Shown here: in pieces, positions 1 to 7,406 of the stretch
Numbering within the stretch: the first letter of the stretch is position 1
Layout: the number at the start of each line of letters is the position of its first letter
Assembly (NCBI GenBank): GCA_017852615.1
Contig: JAFMKX010000021.1
Location: 1 to 17,297, forward strand
Source: Pontimonas sp.
GTDB lineage: Bacteria > Actinomycetota > Actinomycetes > Actinomycetales > Microbacteriaceae
DNA length: 17,297 nucleotides
Direction: 5' to 3'
Notes under the pieces: generated by a model
What the model was told of the DNA's origin: nothing
The model's database searches: none
Seen by the model: the letters and a program-made list of their open reading frames with translations, nothing else
Position numbers and translations under genes: made by a program

Positions 1-546
1 GGCAAGGTCGGTGTTGCCCCCGGGAACGCAAGCTTTCAATCGTTTGTGACTGCCTATCGTGTCCTCCGGGGCGAGGGTGCTGCTGATCAGTGGGTGTCTG
101 GCTTGACGATTAATGACCCACAAATATTTGACAAGAACAGCGCGATCCTGGAAGCGGTCAATTCTGGTGAGGTCCCGCTGGGGCTTATCAACCACTATTA
201 CTGGTATCAAATGGCTGCCGAGCGCGGTGTGGACACCATGAGGGCGCAGTTGTATTTCACCCAACCTGGCGATGCTGCCTCCATCGTGAACGTCAGCGGG
301 GCTGGCATTTTGGCAGCGCAGAGCTTTGATCTCGATGCCTATGACTTGGTGGAATTTTTGGTTTCCGATGTGGCCCAAGAGTATTTCGTGGCCACGACGT
401 ATGAATATCCCTTGGTCCCGGGTGCGGTTGCTCCCGAGGGGTTGCCGGCGTTGAGCGATTTGGCTATCGCTGATTTCGATCTTGCTGACTTAGCAACACT
501 GGCGCAAACCCAGGAATTACTGAGAAGGTATGGGTTGATTTTCTAA
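1..546 (+). CDS. fbpA: Ferric iron ABC transporter substrate-binding protein, FbpA-like (5' truncated by window edge)
   Basis: The reading frame is open from base 1, so the gene begins upstream; the GTG at 46 lies inside a conserved stretch (VGVAPGNASFQSFV, bases 7-48) and is not the start. This is the C-terminal part of a periplasmic-type binding protein that captures Fe(III) outside the membrane. The key signature is NHYYWY at about 190-207: adjacent tyrosines in this position are the iron ligands of the FbpA/FutA family. The fragment is 181 residues, a bit over half of a normal FbpA. The permease starts 22 nt downstream and the ATPase follows, so all three parts of an importer are adjacent. 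Family assignment is firm; Fe(III) as substrate is inferred from the YY motif and the operon. A signal peptide or lipobox would lie outside the window. Confidence 0.9.
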   Translation, partial: GKVGVAPGNASFQSFVTAYRVLRGEGAADQWVSGLTINDPQIFDKNSAILEAVNSGEVPLGLINHYYWYQMAAERGVDTMRAQLYFTQPGDAASIVNVSGAGILAAQSFDLDAYDLVEFLVSDVAQEYFVATTYEYPLVPGAVAPEGLPALSDLAIADFDLADLATLAQTQELLRRYGLIF

Positions 547-568
547 TCACACTCAGAAAGTAGCCATC

Positions 569-2128
569 GTGACCCAGAGCGTAATGCCCGGTGTTCAGGC
601 TGCTCACACCAGCAGGTCTCGACCACAGCTATGGCTGGTGGGGCTTGTCGCTCTTTCGTTAGCCAGCGCCTCTGTGCCGCTGGTGTATTTGGGTGTACGT
701 GCGAGCGCGGTGCCCTTTACTCAGATACTGGAAATTCTTTCCAGGCCCCAGGTGGGGATGCTGGTGGTAAACACGATTGGTCTTTCCCTATCGGTAGCGC
801 TCAGTGCGGTGATCATGGGAACAACGATCGCGGCCATCTTGTCGCGCCTGCAGGTGGGAGGAAATCGACTATGGCTGCTGGTTTCTGCTCTTCCCTTAGC
901 GGTCCCGTCCTACCTGGCTTCCTACGGTTGGCTGGTGGTGTCTCCCGGACTTAATGGTTTTGCGCCCAGTTACGCCTTGCTCACGGCAGTCACGGTGCCC
1001 TATGTCATCTTGCCGGTGGCTGCTGCACTTCGGGGAACATCGGCTGATGCCGAATCAGTGGCCCGAACGCTGGGGCTAGGCCCCATTCAGGCTTTTAGAA
1101 AAGTGACCTGGCCCAGAGTGCGTCCCGCTGCTATCGCTGGTGGTTTATTGGTGTTCCTCTATTCATTGAGTGATTTTGGTTTGGTCTCAATGTTGCGCTT
1201 TCCCACCCTGACCTGGGGGGTTCAGCAGGCGTATGCCTCAAGTTTTGATCGATCACAGGCGGCTATTTTGGCTCTGTTGCTCGTCGTCATCGCGTTGGTG
1301 GTGGTGAGCGCTGAGCGAAGCGCACGGGGATTTGTGACCCAATCCTCCTCGGTGCCCTCGCCGCTGGAGCCCATTTCCCGCCCGGTCCGGATGGTGGTGA
1401 TGTTGTTGGTGTCACTGCCTCCGCTGATTGGCGTAGTCGTCCCTATGGTGGGGCTGGGTATCCGATTGGCTAATGCGCAAACCCTGCGAGAAATCGATGG
1501 CACCAGGCTTATCGTGGCCACCTCGATGACGGTGGGGGTTTCCTTAGCGGCTGCCGTTGTGGCCTTGGTCTTGGCTCTGCCGATCGCCGCACTAGCGGCG
1601 CGGTACTCGACCAGGTGGGCCGGGGCGCTGGAAGGGCTTGGCTATCTTTCCCACGGGTTACCAGGAATTGTGGTGGGTTTGTCTTTGGTGTTCTTTAGCT
1701 TGCAGGTGGTACCAGCGCTCTATCAGAGCGTGGTGGTGTTGGTGTTTGCCTATGCCGTGTTGTTTATGCCTAAGGCTCTGGGAACGGCGAGAGCCAGTAT
1801 TGAGGCAGTGTCACCTGATTTGGTGAGCGTGGCGCGCACGCTCGGCTCTTCTCCGTTTAACGCATGGCGCCGCGTGACTCTGCCACTGGCCTTGCCAGGG
1901 CTTGGTATCGGTGCGTTACTCGTAGCGATTGCCACGATGAAGGAATTGCCCGCAACGCTCTTGTTGCGACCTATTGGTGCCAATACTTTGGCAACAGAGT
2001 TATGGACTAGGACAGCCGCTGGCGAATTTGGGGCAGCGGCACCCTATGCCGCCCTCTTGGTGTTGGTCGCAGCTATACCTGCGATGATTCTCTCGGGTGT
2101 TCGCCCGGGTGCGAAAGAGGCTCTATGA
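569..2128 (+). CDS. fbpB: Ferric iron ABC transporter permease, fused two-domain FbpB type
   Basis: A 519-residue polytopic membrane protein with two binding-protein-dependent permease domains in one chain, the usual arrangement for FbpB/SfuB. Two EAA loops, which dock on the ATPase, are visible: around residues 161-185 (SVARTLGLGPIQAFRKV) and 413-442 (SVARTLGSSPFNAWRRV). Each follows a block of hydrophobic helices, about 12 in total. The GTG start at 569 is preceded by GAAAG about 8 nt upstream, a weak ribosome site; translation coupled to fbpA is likely. The 3' end overlaps fbpC by 4 nt (ATGA). Length is typical of the family. Substrate Fe(III) is inferred from the neighbouring binding protein. 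Confidence 0.93.
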   Translation: MTQSVMPGVQAAHTSRSRPQLWLVGLVALSLASASVPLVYLGVRASAVPFTQILEILSRPQVGMLVVNTIGLSLSVALSAVIMGTTIAAILSRLQVGGNRLWLLVSALPLAVPSYLASYGWLVVSPGLNGFAPSYALLTAVTVPYVILPVAAALRGTSADAESVARTLGLGPIQAFRKVTWPRVRPAAIAGGLLVFLYSLSDFGLVSMLRFPTLTWGVQQAYASSFDRSQAAILALLLVVIALVVVSAERSARGFVTQSSSVPSPLEPISRPVRMVVMLLVSLPPLIGVVVPMVGLGIRLANAQTLREIDGTRLIVATSMTVGVSLAAAVVALVLALPIAALAARYSTRWAGALEGLGYLSHGLPGIVVGLSLVFFSLQVVPALYQSVVVLVFAYAVLFMPKALGTARASIEAVSPDLVSVARTLGSSPFNAWRRVTLPLALPGLGIGALLVAIATMKELPATLLLRPIGANTLATELWTRTAAGEFGAAAPYAALLVLVAAIPAMILSGVRPGAKEAL

Positions 2129-3246
2129 CCACAGTGACGATCAAGAACGTCGGACTTTCCTATGGAAATGCTCCGGCGCTTCAGGATGTCTCCTTGGTGA
2201 TTCCCTCGGGATCTTTGGTGGCTATTTTGGGCCCTTCGGGGTGTGGAAAAACAAGTTTGCTCATGGCGCTCGCTGGTCTGGTGGGCATTAACAGTGGAAG
2301 CATCACGGTGGGATCGCGCGAGCTTTCTACCGCTAGTTCCCGAGTTCCCCCGGAGCAGCGCGGAGTCGGATGGGTTCCTCAAGAAGCCTCCTTGTTCCCG
2401 CATTTGAGCGTGGGAGACAACATTGGTTTTGGTCTTCCCGCGGGCCGCCGCCGCGGAGACAAGGTCGATGAGTTAGCCGAGCTGGTCGGATTGGCAGGGT
2501 TTCAGGATCGCTCGCCCACGAAACTCTCGGGAGGTCAGGCACAGCGGGTCGCCTTGGCCAGAGCGCTTGCTCCATCACCGGATGTGTTGCTCCTGGATGA
2601 ACCTTTCGGTGCCCTGGATACAGTCTTGCGCCATAGTTTGGCTCGAGACGTAGCGAAGGTGCTGCGAGACGGCGACATCACAGCGGTGCTGGTGACTCAT
2701 GACCGCGAAGAAGCGCTGGATCTCGCCGACCTGGTGGTCGTTATGGATGCCGGTCGCATCGTTCAGGTGGGAACACCGTTGGAGATCTATGAATCCCCCG
2801 CTACTCCGTGGGTGGCGTCCTTTGTGGGTGACACCGTGGAGCTACCTGGTGTGTGGCGAGATGACGCGCTGGATTGCCAACAGTGTGGGGCTAAAGACTT
2901 CTGTGGGCCTGCCGAAAATCGACTGGGGTGTTCGGGTCATGTGGAGTGCGCGCTGGGTGATGTTGCGGCAACGGCGCGAGGATATGAGCCCACAGCTGGC
3001 GAGACGGTGCGCGTGGTGGTGCGTCCGGAATGGTTAGTCCCCGCCTCCACCGGAATTCCCGCGAGGGTGCGAGGGGTGTCCTATGCCGGCCATGATGCGT
3101 TGGTGGAATTTGATCTAGAAGGCGCCGGTGAGCGAGTGCGAGCCCGCATCGCGGCACCGTTTTTGCCCACAGTTGGCCAAGACTTCCATTTGGCGCTGCG
3201 CCATCCAGCTTTGGTTTTTCCGGTTTCTCCCCAGAACCCGCGTTAG
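2125..3246 (+). CDS. fbpC: Ferric iron ABC transporter ATP-binding protein FbpC with extra cysteine cluster
   Basis: A 373-residue ABC ATPase that powers the permease encoded just upstream. The ATPase domain is complete: Walker A GPSGCGKT (36-43), Q-loop Gln86, signature LSGGQ (134-138), Walker B VLLLDE (154-159) and switch His192. After residue about 235 comes a C-terminal TOBE-type region including VRPEWL, as in FbpC, MalK and PotA relatives. The ATG overlaps the permease stop (ATGA), showing tight translational coupling. The odd part lies at the entry to the C-terminal region: Cys251, 254, 260, 269 and 275, spaced CxxC-x5-C-x8-C-x5-C. I do not know this cluster from characterised FbpC proteins; it could bind a metal or an Fe-S cluster and so sense iron or redox state, but that is inference. 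The TAG stop is also the first half of the next gene's putative -10 box. Confidence 0.93.
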   Translation: MTTVTIKNVGLSYGNAPALQDVSLVIPSGSLVAILGPSGCGKTSLLMALAGLVGINSGSITVGSRELSTASSRVPPEQRGVGWVPQEASLFPHLSVGDNIGFGLPAGRRRGDKVDELAELVGLAGFQDRSPTKLSGGQAQRVALARALAPSPDVLLLDEPFGALDTVLRHSLARDVAKVLRDGDITAVLVTHDREEALDLADLVVVMDAGRIVQVGTPLEIYESPATPWVASFVGDTVELPGVWRDDALDCQQCGAKDFCGPAENRLGCSGHVECALGDVAATARGYEPTAGETVRVVVRPEWLVPASTGIPARVRGVSYAGHDALVEFDLEGAGERVRARIAAPFLPTVGQDFHLALRHPALVFPVSPQNPR

Positions 3247-3258
3247 CCTAAAGGGGTG
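3244..3258 (+). promoter_or_regulatory. Putative leaderless promoter of the acyl-CoA-dehydrogenase-like gene
   Basis: TAGCCT (3244-3249) lies exactly 6 nt before the GTG start (3256), and no properly spaced Shine-Dalgarno sequence is present because AAAGGG abuts the start. The same TAnnnT-N6-start layout recurs at 4405, 5287, 9734 and 16618. The TAG is also the fbpC stop codon. No convincing -35 was seen. Confidence 0.5.
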
Positions 3259-4374
3259 CCTAGCGACCCTCACCCCAGTGACACCACTGTCTTGAGCGTG
3301 GACATCCTGGAGGGTATTCGGGATCGAGCCCCAGGTTTAGATGATCGCAACGAGTTTTTCTTTGAGGATTTAGAGATCCTCACCAGCATTGGTTATCTCA
3401 AACCTCGCTCGCTGGGGCAGATGATCTATGACCAGCGCCTGCTGGCCTCTTATGCTCCTGCCACGGCTCTGGGAGTGGGCATGCACCTGACCTGGATGGG
3501 TGTCGCGCGAGACATGGTGGCTGCTGGCGAAGACCACCTGCAGTGGGTTCTTGATGATGGTGCAGCTGGGGAACTGTTCGCGTTCGGGGTGAGCGAGCGG
3601 GGCAATGATCGGGTCCTTGCAGATTCTGTGACCACTGTCGTGAAAACACCGTCGGGTTATGAATTCACCGGGACCAAAATTTTTGTTTCTACTTCGCCTG
3701 CCTGGACCCGCATGAGCGTCCTAGGTCGCTTAGACGAGAGCATCGTCCATGGGTTTATTACCCGTGATCAACAAGGTTGGTCCCAGACGAAGGACTGGGA
3801 CACCTTGGGGATGCGGGCAACACAGAGCTACACGACCCAATTAGACGCTGTGGTGGTGCCCCCGGAGCGCATAGCGCGCATCCTTCCCGTGGGCCCCAAC
3901 ACCGACCTGTTTACTCAGGCGATATTCCAGAACTTTCTCCTCCTAGTCTCGAGCGTCTACGCCGGGATTGCGGATCGAGCCTTAGAGCTGGCCGTGGATT
4001 GCGCCACACACAAGACCAGTGTTTTTGAGGGAGCGCTTTCCGCTGCGGAAGATCCCGATATTCGCTGGCGGGCAGCTGATGCCGCTATCGCACTGGATGC
4101 TCTGGCACCGCAATTGGAAACCTATGCCGCCTGGGTAGATGGCGGAATCGACAAACCCGAGGGCTGGTTTCGCTTACTCTCCGGTATCAAACACACCAGT
4201 GTGGAAACCGCCAGACGGGTGGTGGATCAAGCGATGCGGATTGCGGGTGGGTCTGGATATCGCAGCTCCCACGAACTCAGTCGTCTCCAGCGCGATGTCT
4301 TAGCCGGTATCTATCACCCCAGTGATACCGAAGCGGTACATCACACGGTGGCTTTCGACCTTTTTGGTCACTAA
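3256..4374 (+). CDS. Acyl-CoA dehydrogenase-fold flavoprotein
   Basis: A 372-residue protein of the acyl-CoA dehydrogenase superfamily. Visible signatures are the flavin-side region WDTLGMRATQS (181-191), the preceding beta-domain motif TGTKIFVST (138-146) and, near the end, AGGSGY (330-335) followed by LSRLQRDVLAG (341-351). The C-terminal segment reads GIYHP (351-355), where classical dehydrogenases have a Y-E-G-T motif carrying the catalytic glutamate; here His replaces Glu. It may therefore be a flavin-dependent monooxygenase (DszC/HsaA-like), a noncanonical dehydrogenase, or one using a glutamate elsewhere. It starts 9 nt after fbpC on a GTG with a putative leaderless promoter. No coenzyme A ligase, thiolase or reductase is next to it, so the substrate cannot be guessed. 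The fold assignment is firm; the reaction is not. Confidence 0.82.
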   Translation: MPSDPHPSDTTVLSVDILEGIRDRAPGLDDRNEFFFEDLEILTSIGYLKPRSLGQMIYDQRLLASYAPATALGVGMHLTWMGVARDMVAAGEDHLQWVLDDGAAGELFAFGVSERGNDRVLADSVTTVVKTPSGYEFTGTKIFVSTSPAWTRMSVLGRLDESIVHGFITRDQQGWSQTKDWDTLGMRATQSYTTQLDAVVVPPERIARILPVGPNTDLFTQAIFQNFLLLVSSVYAGIADRALELAVDCATHKTSVFEGALSAAEDPDIRWRAADAAIALDALAPQLETYAAWVDGGIDKPEGWFRLLSGIKHTSVETARRVVDQAMRIAGGSGYRSSHELSRLQRDVLAGIYHPSDTEAVHHTVAFDLFGH

Positions 4375-4381
4375 TAAACAT

Positions 4382-4397
4382 GCCTCCACGAGGAGGC
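4382..4397 (+). terminator. Short GC-rich hairpin, weak terminator candidate
   Basis: A 6-bp perfect stem GCCTCC/GGAGGC encloses the tetraloop ACGA, 7 nt after the upstream stop. There is no T-run after it, so intrinsic termination would be weak. It sits 7 nt upstream of the next gene's putative -10 box and could insulate or modulate that promoter. Confidence 0.35.
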
Positions 4398-4404
4398 ACT
4401 GCTC

Positions 4405-4419
4405 TACTATGAGGCCATG
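4405..4419 (+). promoter_or_regulatory. Putative leaderless promoter of the alpha/beta hydrolase gene
   Basis: TACTAT (4405-4410) is followed by exactly 6 nt (GAGGCC) and the ATG (4417). There is no Shine-Dalgarno at a useful distance. The same geometry occurs before other genes in the window. No clear -35 element was found. Confidence 0.55.
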
Positions 4420-5289
4420 GCGCTAACCCCCCGCACGGACGATATCTTCATCGACTCCTTCGGAGTCACGATTCACTATCACCGCTGGTCGCCGAAGAAG
4501 AAGCCGACCGCGATCGTGCAAATTGCCCACGGTTTGGGTGAGCACGCTCTTCGTTATGACAATCTCGTGGCGGCGTTGGTTGGGGCAGGCTATGAAGTGT
4601 GGGCTGATGAACACCGCGGTCACGGCGCAACGGGCCTCGAGCAGTGGGGTGGCGATTACAGCAAACTAGGCAAACTGGGACCTGGTGGTATGCGGGCCAC
4701 GCTCACAGCGGTAGAGGATTTCAGCGACCTGATTGCTCAGCAACGCCCGGGTGTTCCGTTGTTCTTCCTAGGTCACAGCTGGGGTTCGATTATGGGACAA
4801 ATGATTCTTAATCGAGACGGTGCCTCTCGCTACGCCGGCATGATTCTCTCCGGCACGGCCTATCGAATGCCCGGGATGATGAATGCTGGAGATCTCAATT
4901 CTCGACACAAGCACTTGGGCACCATTGGAGCCGAGTGGTTAAGCCGTGATGTAGCAGTCCATGAGGCGTGGCGGGATGACCCACTGACGTTTGTGGCCGA
5001 CACCCTTAAGTTGATGGGTCCGCTCGATGCTGCCCGATTATTAGGCACACCTCGAAAGCTCACTCACGATATTCCCCTGTTGATCATGATTGGTTCTGAT
5101 GATTCGCTCGGCGGGGAGAAGAGTGTGAAGAAATTGGCCGATGCCTATCTGCGCGCAGGAGCCAGTGACGTGGAACTCATTGTGTATGAGGGAGCTCGCC
5201 ACGAGATTTTCAACGAAACCAACCAGGAAGAGGTCCGAGGGGATCTGATCTCCTGGTTACAAAGCAGGCTCACCAGCTCAAAGTCGTAG
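4417..5289 (+). CDS. Alpha/beta hydrolase, monoacylglycerol lipase / lysophospholipase-like
   Basis: A 290-residue serine hydrolase of the Hydrolase_4 (serine aminopeptidase S33 / monoglyceride lipase) type. The nucleophile elbow is GHSWG with Ser121; the likely acid is Asp229 (GSDD, 226-229) and the base His262 (GARHE). The oxyanion-hole strand HGLGEH (38-43) and the DEHRGHG block (64-70) are strong markers of the monoacylglycerol-lipase branch. There is no signal peptide, so it should act in the cytosol or at the inner membrane face on monoacylglycerols, lysolipids or small esters. Its position next to an acyl-CoA-dehydrogenase-like gene suggests a loose link to lipid turnover, but each gene appears to have its own promoter. 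The exact substrate is unknown. Confidence 0.87.
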   Translation: MALTPRTDDIFIDSFGVTIHYHRWSPKKKPTAIVQIAHGLGEHALRYDNLVAALVGAGYEVWADEHRGHGATGLEQWGGDYSKLGKLGPGGMRATLTAVEDFSDLIAQQRPGVPLFFLGHSWGSIMGQMILNRDGASRYAGMILSGTAYRMPGMMNAGDLNSRHKHLGTIGAEWLSRDVAVHEAWRDDPLTFVADTLKLMGPLDAARLLGTPRKLTHDIPLLIMIGSDDSLGGEKSVKKLADAYLRAGASDVELIVYEGARHEIFNETNQEEVRGDLISWLQSRLTSSKS

Positions 5290-5301
5290 GCTGGAAGGGT
5301 G
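5287..5301 (+). promoter_or_regulatory. Putative leaderless promoter of the lplA-hmuUV operon
   Basis: TAGGCT (5287-5292) lies exactly 6 nt before the GTG (5299). The TAG is the stop codon of the hydrolase gene. GGAAGG immediately abuts the start, too close to act as a normal ribosome site, which favours a leaderless reading. No clear -35 was seen. Confidence 0.5.
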
Positions 5302-6348
5302 CACGCTGAATACAAAGTCCCCGGGGGCAAGCTCGTCGTCGTCGACCTCGAGGTGGAGAACCACCGAATTAGTTCCTGCCGCCTAGCGGGAGACTTTTTT
5401 CTGGAACCCGATGACGCCTTGGAGAGCATTAATGCAGCAATAGTCGGGCTCCCCTCCAGTTCCTCCAGTGAGGACATTGCGCAGGCAGTTCGCTCTAGCC
5501 TGGGTTCTGATGTGGTGATGATGGGGTTTAGCCCCGAGGCGATCGGAACAGTAATCAGGCGTGCCATGACGCACGCCAAAGGCTTTGGAGAGTACGACTG
5601 GGAATATCTGGCACCACAACCACTGGACCCCCTAGAGCACATGGCCCTAGATCAGGTACTCGCTGAGGAAGTGGGCGCAGGAAACCGAGGACCCACGTTG
5701 CGCATCTGGGAGTGGGCAAAACCCGCAGTGGTGATTGGCAGTTTCCAGTCGGTCAAAAATGAAGTCGACCTGGACGCCGCCGCACGCCACGGCATGGAGG
5801 TCGTACGGCGGGTGAGCGGTGGCGGTGCGATGTTTATGGAATTGGGTACAGCCATCACGTACTCGCTCTATGCCCCCGCCGAGCTGGTATCGGGGATGAG
5901 CTTCCAGGATTCCTATGCGTTTCTTGATGATTGGGTGGTGCAGGCTTTGCGCGGGCTTGATATCGATGCCAGCTACCAACCGCTCAATGACATTACGAGT
6001 CCCACGGGCAAAATTGGCGGGGCAGCTCAAAAACGCCTGGGTAGTGGAGCGGTGTTGCACCATGTCACGATGGCCTACGACATGGATGGCGATCGCATGG
6101 TCGAAGTGCTGCGCATTGGTCGGGAAAAAATTAGTGACAAAGGCGTTGCCAGTGCGAACAAGCGCGTGGATCCACTCAAAGCGCACACTGGGTTGACCAA
6201 AAAAGCCATTGAAGACCACTTAGTTGCTACCTTCCGCGGACTCTATGGCCTGCGCGATGGTTCGCTCACGCCGCAGGAGCTGGACAGAGCGAAAGCCTTG
6301 GCACAAGAAAAATTTGCCACCTCCGAATGGTTTTATCGAGTTCCGTGA
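5299..6348 (+). CDS. lplA: Lipoate-protein ligase with N-terminal accessory domain
   Basis: A 349-residue protein predicted to attach lipoate, via lipoyl-AMP, to lipoyl domains of 2-oxoacid dehydrogenases and the glycine-cleavage H protein. Residues 1-95 resemble the lipoate ligase accessory domain (LplB-like; YKVPGGKLV at 5-13 and GDFFLEP at 31-37). Residues from about 105 on form the BPL/LplA/LipB catalytic domain, with RRVSGGGA (170-177) for substrate binding and Lys238 in GKIGGAAQ as the likely catalytic lysine. The domain order (accessory first) is the reverse of E. coli LplA and resembles a fusion of the archaeal two-subunit LplB and LplA. The GTG at 5299 gives a start directly at the accessory domain and sits 6 nt after a -10-like box. 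The stop overlaps the next gene by 4 nt (GTGA), so it heads an operon with an importer. Confidence 0.87.
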   Translation: MHAEYKVPGGKLVVVDLEVENHRISSCRLAGDFFLEPDDALESINAAIVGLPSSSSSEDIAQAVRSSLGSDVVMMGFSPEAIGTVIRRAMTHAKGFGEYDWEYLAPQPLDPLEHMALDQVLAEEVGAGNRGPTLRIWEWAKPAVVIGSFQSVKNEVDLDAAARHGMEVVRRVSGGGAMFMELGTAITYSLYAPAELVSGMSFQDSYAFLDDWVVQALRGLDIDASYQPLNDITSPTGKIGGAAQKRLGSGAVLHHVTMAYDMDGDRMVEVLRIGREKISDKGVASANKRVDPLKAHTGLTKKAIEDHLVATFRGLYGLRDGSLTPQELDRAKALAQEKFATSEWFYRVP

Positions 6349-7406
6349 GTGAGACACAGCTAACACAATCGAGGGTGCGCTTGCGCACCATTATTTTGTC
6401 TACCGCTTTGGGACTGATTCTTGTCGCGGCGGTCATAGTCTCGGCAATCACCGGACAGCTCACTATTTCACCCAGCGATGTGGTCGGCTCGCTGCTGAAA
6501 TGGATGGGGATAGCAAATTCTTGGGCCCCTGCGGACCCCGTTATTGAATCCACCCTCCAGGTGGTGCGTTTCCCCCGGATTGTGATGGCCTTAGCTGTGG
6601 GGGCAGCGCTTGCGGTGGCAGGAGCACTGATGCAGGCCGTTTTTGGAAACCCCTTGGCCGAGCCTGGCGTGGTGGGGGTCTCCTCCGGAGCAGCTTTGGG
6701 CGCCTCCACGGCCATCGTGTTTGGCATATCGGCCTCGGGTGGTGGTGTTGCGCTGCTTGCGTTCCTCGGCGGTTTAGGAGCCACACTGCTGGTGTATGCG
6801 GTGGCACGAGCCGGTGGGCGAACCGAAGTCGTCACGCTGTTGCTGACCGGTATTGCCATCAACGCTTTCGCTCAAGCCGGTTTGGCCTTCGTCTTATTCT
6901 TGGCGGATACGGCCAGTCGGGAACAGATTGTGTTTTGGCAACTGGGCTCCCTGGCAGGATCTCTGTGGTCTGAAGTCGTCGTGGTGTTGCCGGTGTTGGT
7001 TATCGGAACAGTGCTGGCGCTGATGATGTCGAGGCAACTTGATTTGTTAGCGCTGGGTGAGCGAAACGCACGACACCTGGGTGTTGATGTGGAGCGCTTG
7101 CGGATTGTGGCCATCGTCCTGGTGGCGTTGCTCACGGGTGTGGCGGTCGCGTTTGCGGGAATTATTGCGTTTGTGGGCCTGGTAGTTCCCCACATCATTC
7201 GGATGGCGTTGGGACCTGCCCACCGGGGATTGCTCTTGGCCAGTGCGGTGGGCGGTGGGGCACTGTTGGCGGTGGCCGATTTACTCACCAGGACACTCGT
7301 GTCGGGTGCGGATTTGCCTATTGGCATGCTCACCGCGCTGGTGGGTGGGCCCTTCTTCTTTGGCCTGTTGTATCAACAGCGCCGTCGCAGCGGAGGATGG
7401 GCCTGA
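6345..7406 (+). CDS. hmuU: FecCD-family heme/iron-siderophore ABC permease
   Basis: A polytopic permease of about 353 residues in the BtuC/FecCD/HmuU family, forming the membrane channel for import of heme, cobalamin or ferric siderophores. Markers include RFPRIVMALAVGAALAVAG (6568-6624), GNPLAEPGVVGVSSGAALG (6649-6705) and, near the end, GLVVPHIIRM (7177-7206) before the ATPase-contacting helix. Around nine to ten hydrophobic helices are visible. I prefer the GTG at 6345 over the ATG at 6327, because it overlaps the lplA stop as GTGA, a common coupling signal; the longer form would add six residues. The ATPase downstream is HmuV-like, which is the main reason to suggest heme. No substrate-binding protein gene is adjacent. 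Confidence 0.88.
   Translation: MSETQLTQSRVRLRTIILSTALGLILVAAVIVSAITGQLTISPSDVVGSLLKWMGIANSWAPADPVIESTLQVVRFPRIVMALAVGAALAVAGALMQAVFGNPLAEPGVVGVSSGAALGASTAIVFGISASGGGVALLAFLGGLGATLLVYAVARAGGRTEVVTLLLTGIAINAFAQAGLAFVLFLADTASREQIVFWQLGSLAGSLWSEVVVVLPVLVIGTVLALMMSRQLDLLALGERNARHLGVDVERLRIVAIVLVALLTGVAVAFAGIIAFVGLVVPHIIRMALGPAHRGLLLASAVGGGALLAVADLLTRTLVSGADLPIGMLTALVGGPFFFGLLYQQRRRSGGWA

Noticed and set aside
3236..3254. Partial DtxR/IdeR iron box: GTTAGCCTAA matches the central core of the consensus.
   Set aside because: Both outer arms fail to match, and the core is explained by the fbpC stop plus a -10 box. It also lies after, not before, the iron genes.
5283..5298. TAGGCT before lplA-hmuUV as an IdeR half-site.
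   Set aside because: Only the central hexamer fits and there is no inverted partner; the leaderless -10 reading explains it with fewer assumptions.
5647..6219. A 190-codon open frame on the minus strand within lplA.
   Set aside because: It is fully antisense to conserved catalytic motifs of the ligase and has no recognisable domain.
6266..6862. A 198-codon open frame on the minus strand opposite lplA/hmuU.
   Set aside because: It is antisense to a clear FecCD gene, its composition (Pro/Ala/Thr-rich, no recognisable motif) looks like a frame shadow, and it crosses a real gene junction.
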